Part shown: positions 34,451 to 46,100 of the stretch, one piece after another
How the letters are laid out: every line of letters starts with the position of its first letter
How positions within the stretch are numbered: the stretch's first letter is position 1
DNA from: Warburgia ugandensis
Lineage: Eukaryota; Streptophyta; Magnoliopsida; Canellales; Canellaceae
NCBI GenBank assembly: GCA_035236585.1
Contig: CP141137.1
Span: 13,904,327-13,968,326 of the forward strand
Length of the DNA stretch: 64,000 nucleotides
Direction of reading: 5' to 3'
Translations under genes and position numbers: made by a program
Notes under the pieces: generated by a model
Database searches by the model: none
What the model was told of the DNA's origin: nothing
Seen by the model: the letters and a program-made list of their open reading frames with translations, nothing else

Positions 34451-35612
34451 GTAAACAAAGCCTCTTCTTCTTCTTGTTTTTGGTTTATTCTTCTTTGTAG
34501 TTGGTGGACGGAATAATCTTCTTTGGTTGATTCCATCAAGCCGATTGGATGATTCTAGCCACCGGATAACGTGTTTAAGACGTTCAATGTGGACCATTGC
34601 TTTCAAATAGTTTCTAGACGGCAAGTATTCTTTTTCAGATGCTAGAATCGCCCAGTAGGCTTGATTCTTGAGGCTCTTAAATGTCCAAAATCAGACAAAT
34701 CAGATGAACGGCACGGATGAACCGAAGCTGGGGCCTGTTATGTAAATGTGGCGTGCCTCACCATAACACAATTCGTTAACCTTTTCTCAAGATTAAGATA
34801 ACAGACTACAAATGGACGTTCGAGATTAAAAACAAAATAGTTTTGGGCTTCGGCATATACTGCAGCGAGGTCTTGTAAATATGGATGGCATTTCACACCA
34901 TAAAATTAGACCCGATCCTAATTGACCTATAGGAGTTATAGGGGAGGGCTAGGAAATTTATTTTTAAGGTCAAACTAGGGTAAAAAAATTGTAACCGTAA
35001 TTCATGATTTGGTCGGGTTAGGGTCACTCACTAAAAAGCCAAGGGCTCCCAACAATTTTTTGTATATTTATATATTAACTAAAATGTTCTTGTATATATT
35101 TTTCTAGAATATCAAATACAAGGATATATTTGATATTTAAGTGACTAGCTTGATGTTCTGTTATAAAAAAATTACTTGATATTTTTTAGAAAACTATTTT
35201 CTTGATAATTATTATCATTAAGTGTTAACAAAATTCAGGTACTGTGCTCAAGATGGATGCTGGATCTGAATTGACCCTAAAGTTAGTGTTATAGCCAGCG
35301 ATTTTTCTATCCTAATAGTGTTGCCGTAAAAAAACTATGGTTCAAAATTAGTTAGAGTCAGAACTAGCGTAAGGATAAAAGTGTTAGGGTTAGGGTCAGG
35401 GCCGGCTAAGATTTTGCTGACCCAACCCGCTTGCTGCTCTGGCTCTAATTCGTTGAAATGGTCAATTTTATCGACTTGTCTCTTTAGCTCTTCTTATCTG
35501 GTGTTTGCTCTGTAAACTGAACGGATCTTAGATGCATACCATGGAGTACATTGGGACCCAGATTTTGGCAATCAGAGGCTTTGGCCATGATCAAAGACCT
35601 TTTTCATAGAAT
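34451..35612. other. Non-coding stretch with repeated GGGTTAGGGTCA-like phrases
   Basis: Between about 34900 and 35430 the text has several GACCC/GGGTC-rich phrases, for example GGTCGGGTTAGGGTCACTCA and GGGTTAGGGTCAGGGCCGGC. It looks like an old, unidentified transposon relic. No terminal repeats were found. Confidence 0.35.
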
Positions 35613-35690
35613 GGGCAGTCTTAGGGTATGAAGCTTTGGCATATGCAAGGTTCTAAAAAAAAGACGGACCACAAAAGTTAACAGTACACA
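35613..35690 (-). repeat. Au-type SINE copy 8, 3' part only
   Basis: Minus-strand fragment with the family 3' end (AGACTGCCC on the SINE strand corresponds to GGCTGCCC), GCATATGCC and GGTCCGTCTT, ending inside the middle of the element. Confidence 0.65.
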
Positions 35691-36091
35691 TTATTGTTTT
35701 AGATATAAAATCACGTTGTTTGAGGCATTGAAGTACAAAACAGCGTGGTCCAATAAACATGTTGCATGGCCAGGTACTGGCATTTCAGCGGGCTCAGTGG
35801 TTGCCTAATTGGCTCATCAGATAGAAAATAAGAAAACTGAAAGGGAGACGTGGAACAGGTATTTTCCTTGCTTTGGGAAACCGTCCAAGAAGGATCTGAC
35901 GAGGTTTAGTTATCTTTGTCACAAAGTTGAAGTACTAGTAACTAGAGCCAGAGAAATTGGATGAACAGATTCAATTAAGCAAACTAAACTGCAATGGAAT
36001 TTGAGTTAGCGTTGCTTGCATTGATGTCATTCCTCGTACAAATTTAGGGAAGTTTAATTGCTCCCTATTTTTTTATTCATTTGCCTCTAAA

Positions 36092-36265
36092 GGGCAGCTT
36101 CGGTGCATGAAGTTCTCGCCTATGCAGGGTCTGGGGAAGGGGCAGACCACAAGGGCCTAAATTAGATAACCTTACCTTATATTTTTACAAGAGACTGTTT
36201 CCATGCTTTGAACCAATAACCTTAAGGTCACATGACAACAAATTTTACTTTTATGCAAAGACTCG
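36092..36265 (-). repeat. Au-type SINE copy 9, near full length
   Basis: Minus-strand copy with all blocks recognisable. Flanking imperfect direct repeats TTCATTTGCCTCT and TTCATTTACCTCT mark a target duplication. It lies about 850 bp upstream of the NADP-MDH start codon. Confidence 0.88.
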
Positions 36266-36824
36266 CTTCGTTCATTTACCTCTACTATCACTAATTACGA
36301 TGGCTGTGTCTCATATTTTGTGAAGATCAACTCCTTCAGATGTTTCATGTTTCCAAATATTCTATCCATTGGATTATTTTAGTCACTTTTTTTTTAGAAT
36401 TGCGATGATGAGAAAGGGGCTGAGCCACTTGATCATCACAAATCTAGGCATGTTTAGTCGGTGGCTAATGAATAAAAAATAAAGCGCAATTATATTACTT
36501 TTATAAATAAATGTATTAAGATCAACCTTTGAACATGCCTTGAAATGCATGCTATTGTCCATATCGCGTCTGACTAATCGTCGTATCAGCATCTGTACCT
36601 GGATGCATTGAATCTCCATCCCCAGCACCCTACCACCCAAAAATAAATAAATAAAGAAAATTTTGGTTCGATCTGCAATCGATCTCCGAAAATATTATTA
36701 AGTTTTGACGATCATTAACGGCCGAGACCATTTCTTAGCAAGGAAAGTGATGTAGAAGGGTCGGTGAGGACGTGGCATTGACGAGGATGGAGTGATTCCC
36801 GGATCTTGAAGAGACCAACTGGCA

Positions 36825-36961
36825 CACGTGTCTGCGTACACGTTATCAGAGGACAAGGAATAGGCAACTTCAGATTGCGTAAACTTACATCATCTAGAAA
36901 CAATTCTACCAATCAACGCAAAATCCAAGGCTCATTTGGGATCAAGCTGTCTTGCCACGTG
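36825..36961 (+). promoter_or_regulatory. Two G-box/ABRE-like sites in the NADP-MDH promoter
   Basis: The octamer CACGTGTC occurs at 36825-36832 and again at 36956-36963, about 290 and 160 bp upstream of the start codon. CACGTG cores bind bZIP and bHLH factors in light- and ABA-responsive plant promoters. Two copies in a photosynthetic gene's promoter fit light control, which is an inference. Confidence 0.5.
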
Positions 36962-37115
36962 TCTCTGCAACGGCTTTAAACCAACCAACCCTCAACATTC
37001 ATTCATTCATTCAAAAATAATTCATCCACCACCTTTACATCCCCCCACCCCATTCTCCCTCTCTCTCTCTCTCTCTGCCACTGCCTCTGTGTGTGCAATT
37101 CTCTCTTCTCAATCC

Positions 37116-40100
37116 ATGGCGTTGATGGAAATCTCTCCCACCAATGCCAAAACAGGCTTCCTTCCTTCCCAACTTTCTCTCAAACCAAAACTTGCTCACA
37201 GTTATCAACATTTTCATGTTTCTTCGCAGTCGTCACTCCAGTTCAGGAATGCCAGAATCTCGTGCTCAGTCGCACCCAAGTATGTTCATTTACCGCTGCA
37301 AACGACTCTCTTCTTCGGCTCTTTCTTTCATTTATTCTCCTTCTGCTAATTTGGGTGCTTTTGTGTTTGATTATAGCCAAGTACAAGCTCCAGTTGCCAC
37401 CCGGACGATTGAGACCAAACCCAAGGAAGAATGCTTCGGCGTCTTTTGCGTTATGTATGATCTCAAGGAGGTAGGGCTCTTTTCCCACGATTTTCTGAGT
37501 TTCATTGTTGCGTTCTCTGCTTCTTTGATTTAGGTCCCTTTTTGGTAGCCCTTTACTTTTTACTAGGTTGTCCGGCAGTATGGCCACCTTGCGGAATTCT
37601 TGCATTGTATGCCGGATCGCCTTGTGGGTATTTAACAGCTCAAAACAGGAAAACAGGGGAATTTTGCTGTTTTTAGTGCAGCGACTTGGTTAAAGTTGTG
37701 TGACCTTGAAGTCGTGGGTTCAAGGCGTGTAAACAGCCTCTTAAAAAAAATGCATGGTAAGGCTGTGTACTGTAGACCCTTGTGGTCCGCCCCTTCCCCG
37801 GACCCCACATATGCGGGAGCTTCGTGCATCAGGGCTGCCCCTTTCGAAGTGCAGTGACTGCTTTTCACATGATATTGTAACTGATTCAACTGTATTTTTC
37901 TGAAAGATGGACACCCAATCATAATATTTGATCCATGACCTCAAACTCTTCATAGAGCTTTTGGAATTGCATCCATTACTAGCCAGAGGTGGAAACCAGA
38001 CTATCAATAGCCTAATCAATAAACATTTTTGAGGAGCAAGAGCTATCGAGTGGGTCTGTCTATTCAATCCCCTGGCATTGCTTAAACTGAGAACCCCTTG
38101 AATCTCTCATAAAACCTTGGTTTAAATAACAAATGTAATGTGGTCCGAGAAGACTTAACAGCTTTGTCATTTATACAAATGTTGATGCTGTACATTTCTA
38201 TCACACGGTGTACCTCATCTACTGAATGCTCTCACAGGAACCATTTCTCTAGTTAGCAAATATCATGAACCTTTGCAAGTGTTCCTGTTCCTTTTCATTA
38301 ATGATGTAACATAGTTTGAGCTAGACCAAATTCCTAGCTCCATTATGTCATTGAAGTTCATTATCATCATCATCAAGACCTTATCCCAATTAGGGGTCGG
38401 CCACATGAATCTTATTCCTCCATTCCACTCTATTAAATACCATGGCTTAATTTAGTCCCAAAGTTTTTAAATCTTTCCTCACCACTTCTATCCACGTTCT
38501 TTTGGGCCTTCCTCTTGCCCTTTTAGAACCTTCTATTTGCATTGCCTCACTCCTTCTAACCGGAGCCATTGTTGGTCTCCTTTGAACATGTCCAAACCAT
38601 CTAAGTCTAATCTTCCTCATCTTGTTACCTATTGGTGTTACCCTTAAATTTCCTCTAATATGTTTATTTCTAATTCTATCTTTTCTTGTCTTACCCCTCA
38701 TTCATCTCAACATCTTCATTTCTGCGACGCTCATCCTATGAGCATGATGTTCCTTAACTGCCCAACACTCTAATCCATAGAGCATGGCCGGCCCGATGGC
38801 CATCCTATAGAATTTTCCTTTTAGTTTGAGGGGCACCTGCCGATCACATAAAACTCCAAATGCACATCTCCATTTGTTCCAACCCACTTGGATTCTCTAG
38901 GTAACCTCCCTCTCAATCTCTCCACTCTCATGAATCATTGATCCTAAGTACCGAAAGTGGTCTTTTACGAGGACTTTTTGGTTATCAATCTTGACTGGTA
39001 TTCCACTCCTACTCTCCTTGCTAAAATTGCATTCCATACATTTTGTCTTAGTTTAGCTAATTTTAAATCCTTTAGATTCTAATGCTTCTCCCCATAACTC
39101 TAACTTTATGTTCACACCCTCCCTTGTCTCATCAAGTAAGACTATATCATCTGCAAATAGCATGCACCAGGGAATCTCCTCGTGCAGATGTTTTGTTAAC
39201 TCATCCATAACTATGTCATTCAAGTTGTTTTTGTAAATTTCTGATGATTGGAAAGGAATAAGTGTTCACCTTCAAGTCCCCAGACTAGTATTATTAATCA
39301 TGCAACTCTAGTTGTACTAAATTCCACGTGCCTGGATCACCTGCTTGCTAACACTGAACTATAGTCAAGGTACCTCTATTCATCTTGGTTGGCTTACGTA
39401 GGGAGCCCTTCAGAAATTAGCCAACTCTTGCATAACACGATTGTTGTTGGTTCAACTATTGATACAGTCATGTCAATATATCATGAGATGGTCCAACCTG
39501 TCTTCATTACCATGCAAACTGCTTTGCATCAGCATATTGTGGAAGTCACTGTTGATATGGTTGATTACAGTTTGTTTTCCTTTTTCTCGAAAGTATGGGT
39601 AAAGTATTTTCTTATGAATTTATTGAAAGCATGTTCAAAATATGAAGTTAGTACCTACCAAAAACATGAAGTTAATGCATGCATATCATCACTACTCAGA
39701 AGCATATTAAACAGTACAATAAAGTCACTCCCTCAGATTTAGTTTTGGAAACATATCTGAAACTCTATGCTTGATCCTTTTTATTTTATGTCACCTTCCA
39801 TTGGCAATTTATTGCTTTTTGACTATTGTAGGAGGAGAAGACAAAATCATGGAACAAAACAATTACTGTTGCTGTTTCAGGTGCTGCTGGGATGATATCT
39901 AATCATCTACTTTTCAAAGTAAGTATTTTATGTTCAAATGAACAGAACGAAAGCCTCCTTCCAGGTTTCTAAAACAGAGAGAAATTTCTTAAATTATTGT
40001 TAGCGGATATGCATCCATTTAAAGAACTGGTTAAATATACTCATGACGCAACCCATTTGATTTCATTTACTGAATGGAGGTGATAGTATCAAGCGTACTA

Positions 40101-43100
40101 ATTTTGTATCTTGGCTAACAACAATTCTGTCCTGTGGCGAGATTGCTAAAATAGATTTCTATTAGTGTTAATTATTTCTACTGTAATGTTCTTGTCCAAC
40201 TTTAAACATGTGTTTGTGGTGCAACATAGACCTCAAGTGTGACACATACACTGCAGTGATATTGGTAATGTTTTCCTCCTCTATATGACTTCTTCTGCAG
40301 ATCAGAGTTTTATTATTTATTCACCATGTCATCTACATAACAAACTTGGAGGAATTTAATCAAGTTGAACATGCCACATTTTTCATCCAAGAACATGCTG
40401 CTCATGGGAGGTTAATAATGCTCTCATTAAATGAAAAAGTAGCTAACCATCGCTAGGATATGAGATAAGGTTCCAACCTGAAAAGACAGGTGGTGAGGAG
40501 AAGATTTCAGTTTGAGTGGAACCACAGCAAGAGAGACAAAGAATTTATGCAAGCCCACAGACCAGATGTCTACTGTCATGTTTGCAAGATATACCGTCAT
40601 CTCCTGTAAATTGGATTAGAACTGGTATCCTAGCAACAGAGCTCAAGCATATGATACATATGCAGGAAGCAACCACTTTACTCTCACAGATATATCTGTC
40701 ATTATATTAGTCTTCCATGTTATGGCCATTGCACCCGTTTCAAGGCTAAGGTTTACTCTGTGAACTCCCAAATATAACTGCCAGAGAAATTACTTTATTG
40801 TGGTAATCATACCTGCCGTTTTTAGAGTTAGTTTCTGGTGGTAATCATTGTGAGTGAAAATTTCTGCAAAAGAGTAATGTCCAAGAGGTATTATACTCAT
40901 GTTGTAACAAATTATATATAGGTTATTGGCTTTCTCATTTTGTCTATGTCTCTGCTTCAACTTCAGCTGGGAGCATTTTAGCTTTCATGCGGCTCTTCAA
41001 GTTTCTTTTAGATATTGCTTTACAGACTACTGAGCCTATAGTGCAGCCTACTTTTGTAGTCGGTGCTCTTCAGAATCAATTACAACAGAGCTGGTTGTTT
41101 GAAGAGCTGCTTGTCCTTTAATCAAATCAAACTTGGAGGTTGCTCCTCATTTAACTCATATGAATGTCTTGCCATTGGCCAAGATCTTAAGATAATTTAG
41201 AAGCTTGATGGTTCCATTGGACATGTAAAGCCCAAACATATATGAGTCCACAGAGAGTTGCAAAGGCTGCAAGAAACATCAAAATCTTGATGAAGATCTA
41301 GTTGTGCTATCGAAGCAGGTACTGCTAGCATTTATTTCTTTAAGACATTGTTGACTCGTCCACAATGCCTGAGGGGCTGGCATGTTGTGGCAAGCCCTTT
41401 GTTTTTTATGAATTGAAATCCTATTGAATTCTGTGATAAACTAAAAAATGGTAAATTTAAGGTTTGTAGTTAGAAATTTGAGTTTATCTTAAAATTTTCA
41501 TGATTGGCTACAGTTTGTGACTTGAGCTTAAGTAGGGAACTCACAAATGTCATTTTTTACCTACCAAGCCTATAATCTTTCTATTAGCATTTATTCTCAA
41601 GAAGCTTCTTGGAGATTTTGTTTTCAGAAGGACATGGAATATTACGTGATATTTCAACAGTCAAGCTTCCCCCTGGTCTTTTACCCCTTTCTTCTTCTTC
41701 AAGAGTTAAGCAAATCACTATAGATTATAAATCTCCTTATATCTAAACCAAAAACTAGAAGTTCTAGGAATATTATTCATATGAACCAAACAATAGATGT
41801 AACATCCGAGAAATTAATGTTAACACAATAAAAATGATTTGGAACTTAACCTTTTTCATGAAATCAAGAGGATCCCAATGGTTTCTCTGAGGAAAATTTA
41901 AGGGAGAGAAAGTAATACAAATGGTGTTGGAATTACATGCAGGTCGTATAGCATACATGGATTATGCCACAGTCTTCTCTTTAATAGGTCTTCTCATCTC
42001 CTAAAAAATTGCCCCTCTACTGGACATGAAGCTGTTGTTTTTGAGGCAATTTCTAAAGTTTTTCCTGTATTTTGGAACTTCGTCAAATGTCTGATGCTTC
42101 GTTGTCTTATTGTGGTTGTGAAGTTATTATTCATTTGCAATTGGAATTACTTGCACCTCGGAAACAGGAATTTCTTTCGCATCATTTCTTCTGAAAAATC
42201 TATGTTCCTTTGTTTTGAAAATTCAAAGTATAGAAACATGGATTATGGGCCAGAATTCTGTGTCTCATAAAAATTGATGGATACTTCTAAATCATTTAAA
42301 CTTTTTTAGTATCTGCATCCACTAGCTATTCTATCTCATAAAATTGATCTTGCTTCATGCAGCTTGCGTCTGGTGAAGTTTTTGGGCCAGATCAACCAAT
42401 TGCTTTGAAACTTCTGGGATCTGAAAAGTCATTCCAAGCACTTGAAGGTAAGATTCTTTAACTGATTTAATTGAAACTTTGGCACAAATATTGATTTTTA
42501 TTAATGTCTAACCAATTTGGTTTTGGATGTGTAAATGAAAAAATCACTTCAGTACCTAGCGGATCACATTTTCTTTCCTCTTTTCTTATGTTGCATAAAC
42601 TGGAAGGGTGAGATGTCAAATGATAATTAATGGCTTTGACGGTGAAACTAAGTTCACAGACAAAGATAAAACCTAGAGAAAAGTTAATGCTCCTTGATCC
42701 CCAAGTAATTGAATGTGAGAGAGAAATATTGTCTTCAATAGGAGAGATCTAGTACAGAGAGAAGAAAGGAAGAGGAAAAGAGTAAAGAAGGGAAAAAATG
42801 GAGGAGGAGATATTAGGATTAAGATCCACCCCTCTTTCTTATGATTACACTTGCTCAGAAATAGGTTTACATTTTCTGTTAGACAACAGGGGAAGAGAGA
42901 AATACATTCTCCTTAGAGATTGTGATCTGTTCCCTGACCTTCCTATCATGTGGCCTATTCCTTTTCCAGATTTCAATCAATTACCTCTGATAAAAGTTTG
43001 GGGTTCTATCATTTGGAGCTGGGCTTTTAATGCACATCCTCATGAAAAGATAGCGTGAGGGATGGCACACATGGCTTCATCAAGGAAATGTCTTGTTTAG

Positions 43101-46100
43101 TTTCACTGACCACGGTAAATTCTAATCTTTGGCTAGCAGAAAATATGATTCTTGAACCGTAAAGTCACATTTAAGTTCAAACAATTACATACTCTTCACA
43201 GCCACGTGATGTCATCTGCAGGGCATGCAGTACATACTTTTATGCATCAGTGCTAATAAAAATTGGTCTTATGAAAGAATATCTTTGAAGAGAAAGGGAT
43301 ATAATCTGTAGAGCCATATGAAAATGCATCTGGCATGGTATTACTGATAATTGTCATTGCAAGAGAATTACAGTCCGGAGTGTGCTTTCGGATTTGACTC
43401 GATGTGCACTGTAGAGGAGTTAAAGGTTTCTTTCAGTTTTCAGTATGAGATGAGACTCACTATCTCATCAAACTTTGCAACATAAGGATGGGTATAGATT
43501 TAATTTAGGGAAATGACATCCACACTCCATCTTTTGTAATGGTATTCCTTGCTTTGGAATACTCCTTTGATTGAATGATCATAGATTTTAGTTATAACAT
43601 CCTTCCTCAACTGAGGGTCAAAATGGCGATTGCAATCTATGGATTTATTTATTTTATTTTCTTGTGGATATAGATTGCAATTACTAACTATGTATGATCT
43701 CCCACAACCTCAAAACGTAGGAGCCCTAGCCATTCATACTTCTACAAATCTAAAGCAATTCCTTTGTTTCATTTCTTAACTTTTCTAGCTTAAACTTGAA
43801 CTGGCAGTTTGCAGGAAGTGCAACTGATGTTTCTCAATGCCCTTCACATGTACATGTTCAGGTGTTGCTATGGAATTGGAGGATTCTTTGTATCCCTTGT
43901 TGAGGCAAGTAAACATAGGAATCAATCCTTATGAAGTTTTTCAAGATGCAGAATGGGCCCTTTTGATTGGAGCAAGGCCCCGTGGCCCTGGAATGGAACG
44001 TGCTGACCTGTTGGACATAAATGGACAGATTTTTGCTCAACAGGTGCTACTAATAGTATAGATTTAACTGCCTCAATAATTTCCATATGCAACAAGATAT
44101 TATACCTCAAGTTATTTGGTTTAAGTTTTCATTAACATTTAATTTTAATCTATTGTTTAGGGAAAAGCACTAAATGCTGTTGCATCTCGTAATGTCAAAG
44201 TGCTTGTTGTGGGCAACCCATGCAATACAAAGTAGGAAATCCTTCCTAGAAAACCCTTTTTCTCCCTCCAATTGGCCCTTTCCTACTAACTTAATGTTAT
44301 GTGGTTAAGTGAAAGATATTTCACTTTTTCCATACGCCATTTCTAATGCCAGTTCTTTCATATGCAGTGCTCTAATTTGTTTGAAAAATGCACCAGACAT
44401 ACCTGCCAAGAATTTCCATGCTTTGACTAGGTTGGATGAGAACAGGGCGAAATGCCAGGTATGCATAGTTTAAGATAGTTGTGGTTGACTAGGCTTGTTT
44501 TCTTTGGCAAAAACCATTTGTTTTCTTTATGAATATACAACTGCATACTATTAAAACTTCTCTTCAATCTGATTTGTACAGCTAGCCCTCAAAGCAGGTG
44601 TATTTTATGACAAAGTGTCAAATATGACCATTTGGGGAAACCATTCAACCACTCAGGTCATTATTATACATTAATTATTTTTTGTGATACCATACATTTC
44701 TTGTAATTTTCTTCCTGATGTGAGTTGAATTTTGATGCTTAATCTGGTATTCTGAATAGATAAGTGATGCTCATTTCTCTTAAATAAAATTTTTGACAGG
44801 TTCCGGACTTCTTAAATGCTAAAATACATGGCATACCTGTCAAGGATGTTATCAGGGACACCAAATGGTTAGAGAATGACTTCACTGAAAGGGTTCAGAA
44901 GGTACGTTTGCATTGTTAAGAATTAAACTGAATTTAGTTAACTAGAAGGTCTAACTAGGAGAACACACCTATCACAACAGACAAAAGCATTTGTTGTGGT
45001 TGATGCTACCCGTGTTAACAGTTTATTTCTAATTTAATGTCTTCCAAGAAATTAAATGGCCAATTTTGATATGATGAATCTTCATGTCACAGTGCTTTAA
45101 ACCTTTGAGCTAAGTTATGGAGAACCTGATAACTAGATGTGCTCATACAGCACAATGATTCCAGTTCTCAACATTTATTTTATAGCTGTTTTTGGTCTGC
45201 TATCATTTTATTAAAATATTCATTTAACTGTATATGACTGATATTGAGACTTGATTTGCAGCGTGGAGGTGCCTTAATCCAAAAATGGGGCAGATCATCA
45301 GCTGCCTCTACTGCTGTATCAATTGCTGATGCCATAAAATCTCTTGTAACTCCAACTCCCAAAGGTGACTGGTTTTCTTCAGGGGTAAGTTAATTAATGA
45401 GGGGATTTATTGATTTTCAATTTTGAACATTCAGTCAATAGATAGCTTTTCTCATAAAGATGATTATTTTCCCTATCAATAGTCTTTCCTTCTATTAAGT
45501 TCTCTTCATTTTGGACCTCAAATCTTGTACTTCAAGTTATTTCAGTGGTTGAGAGTATGGTTTATGCGGTTGTCTAGAGCTGAAACTGGTATGCCTGGTT
45601 AGGATTTTCTGTTTCAAGCAATAACAAAATGGAAATATTGGAAAAACTGGAAATCATCAAAAAACTAAAACGAATCTTTATTTAGTACGTCATAATATGG
45701 TTTAGTTGGGACGTGCAAGTTAAAGTGTGGATAACCCAAATTGCAAGTTCGCAGGGTTACAAATTCCAAGTTACAAAGATAAGACATTATATCAACCACA
45801 TGTTTCCATCCAATTGTTGGTTGGTGTCATTGATGTAACTTGAAAGTATCAACAACTGACTTTGAAGTTATTGGTTATAAATTGAAGCATTAAAGTTTAT
45901 CAAGAATGTGAAGTTGAATTTCATGTAATCTAACATAGAGTTCTGATGATCTTTGGAAGCCCTGGAAAAATGGTATGAGAATTTTTATACTACATTCTTT
46001 GGCTTCTTCAAATTCGTTTTCATGAAGTGTATTGAATTAGTCATAGTATTCATGAGGTGTAGTGCATTTTCCTATAGAACTAGAAGCTAATATGTGGCAA

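Noticed and set aside
34265..34624. Minus-strand open frames of 119 and 86 codons
   Set aside because: They overlap the possible orphan exon in antisense and show no domain.
35385..35402. GTTAGGGTTAGGGTCAGGG resembling a telomeric repeat
   Set aside because: Only about two units and already imperfect; part of a GGGTC-rich unidentified repeat, not an interstitial telomere array.
37091..37605. Several overlapping open frames around the NADP-MDH first exons
   Set aside because: Only the frame beginning at 37116 gives the transit peptide and joins exon 2 in frame.
39389..39742. 117-codon open frame in NADP-MDH intron 2
   Set aside because: No recognisable domain, promoter or splice context; sits just after the RTE fragment inside a well-defined intron.
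42798..43058. 86-codon open frame in NADP-MDH intron 4
   Set aside because: No domain match and inside an intron with firm GT-AG borders.
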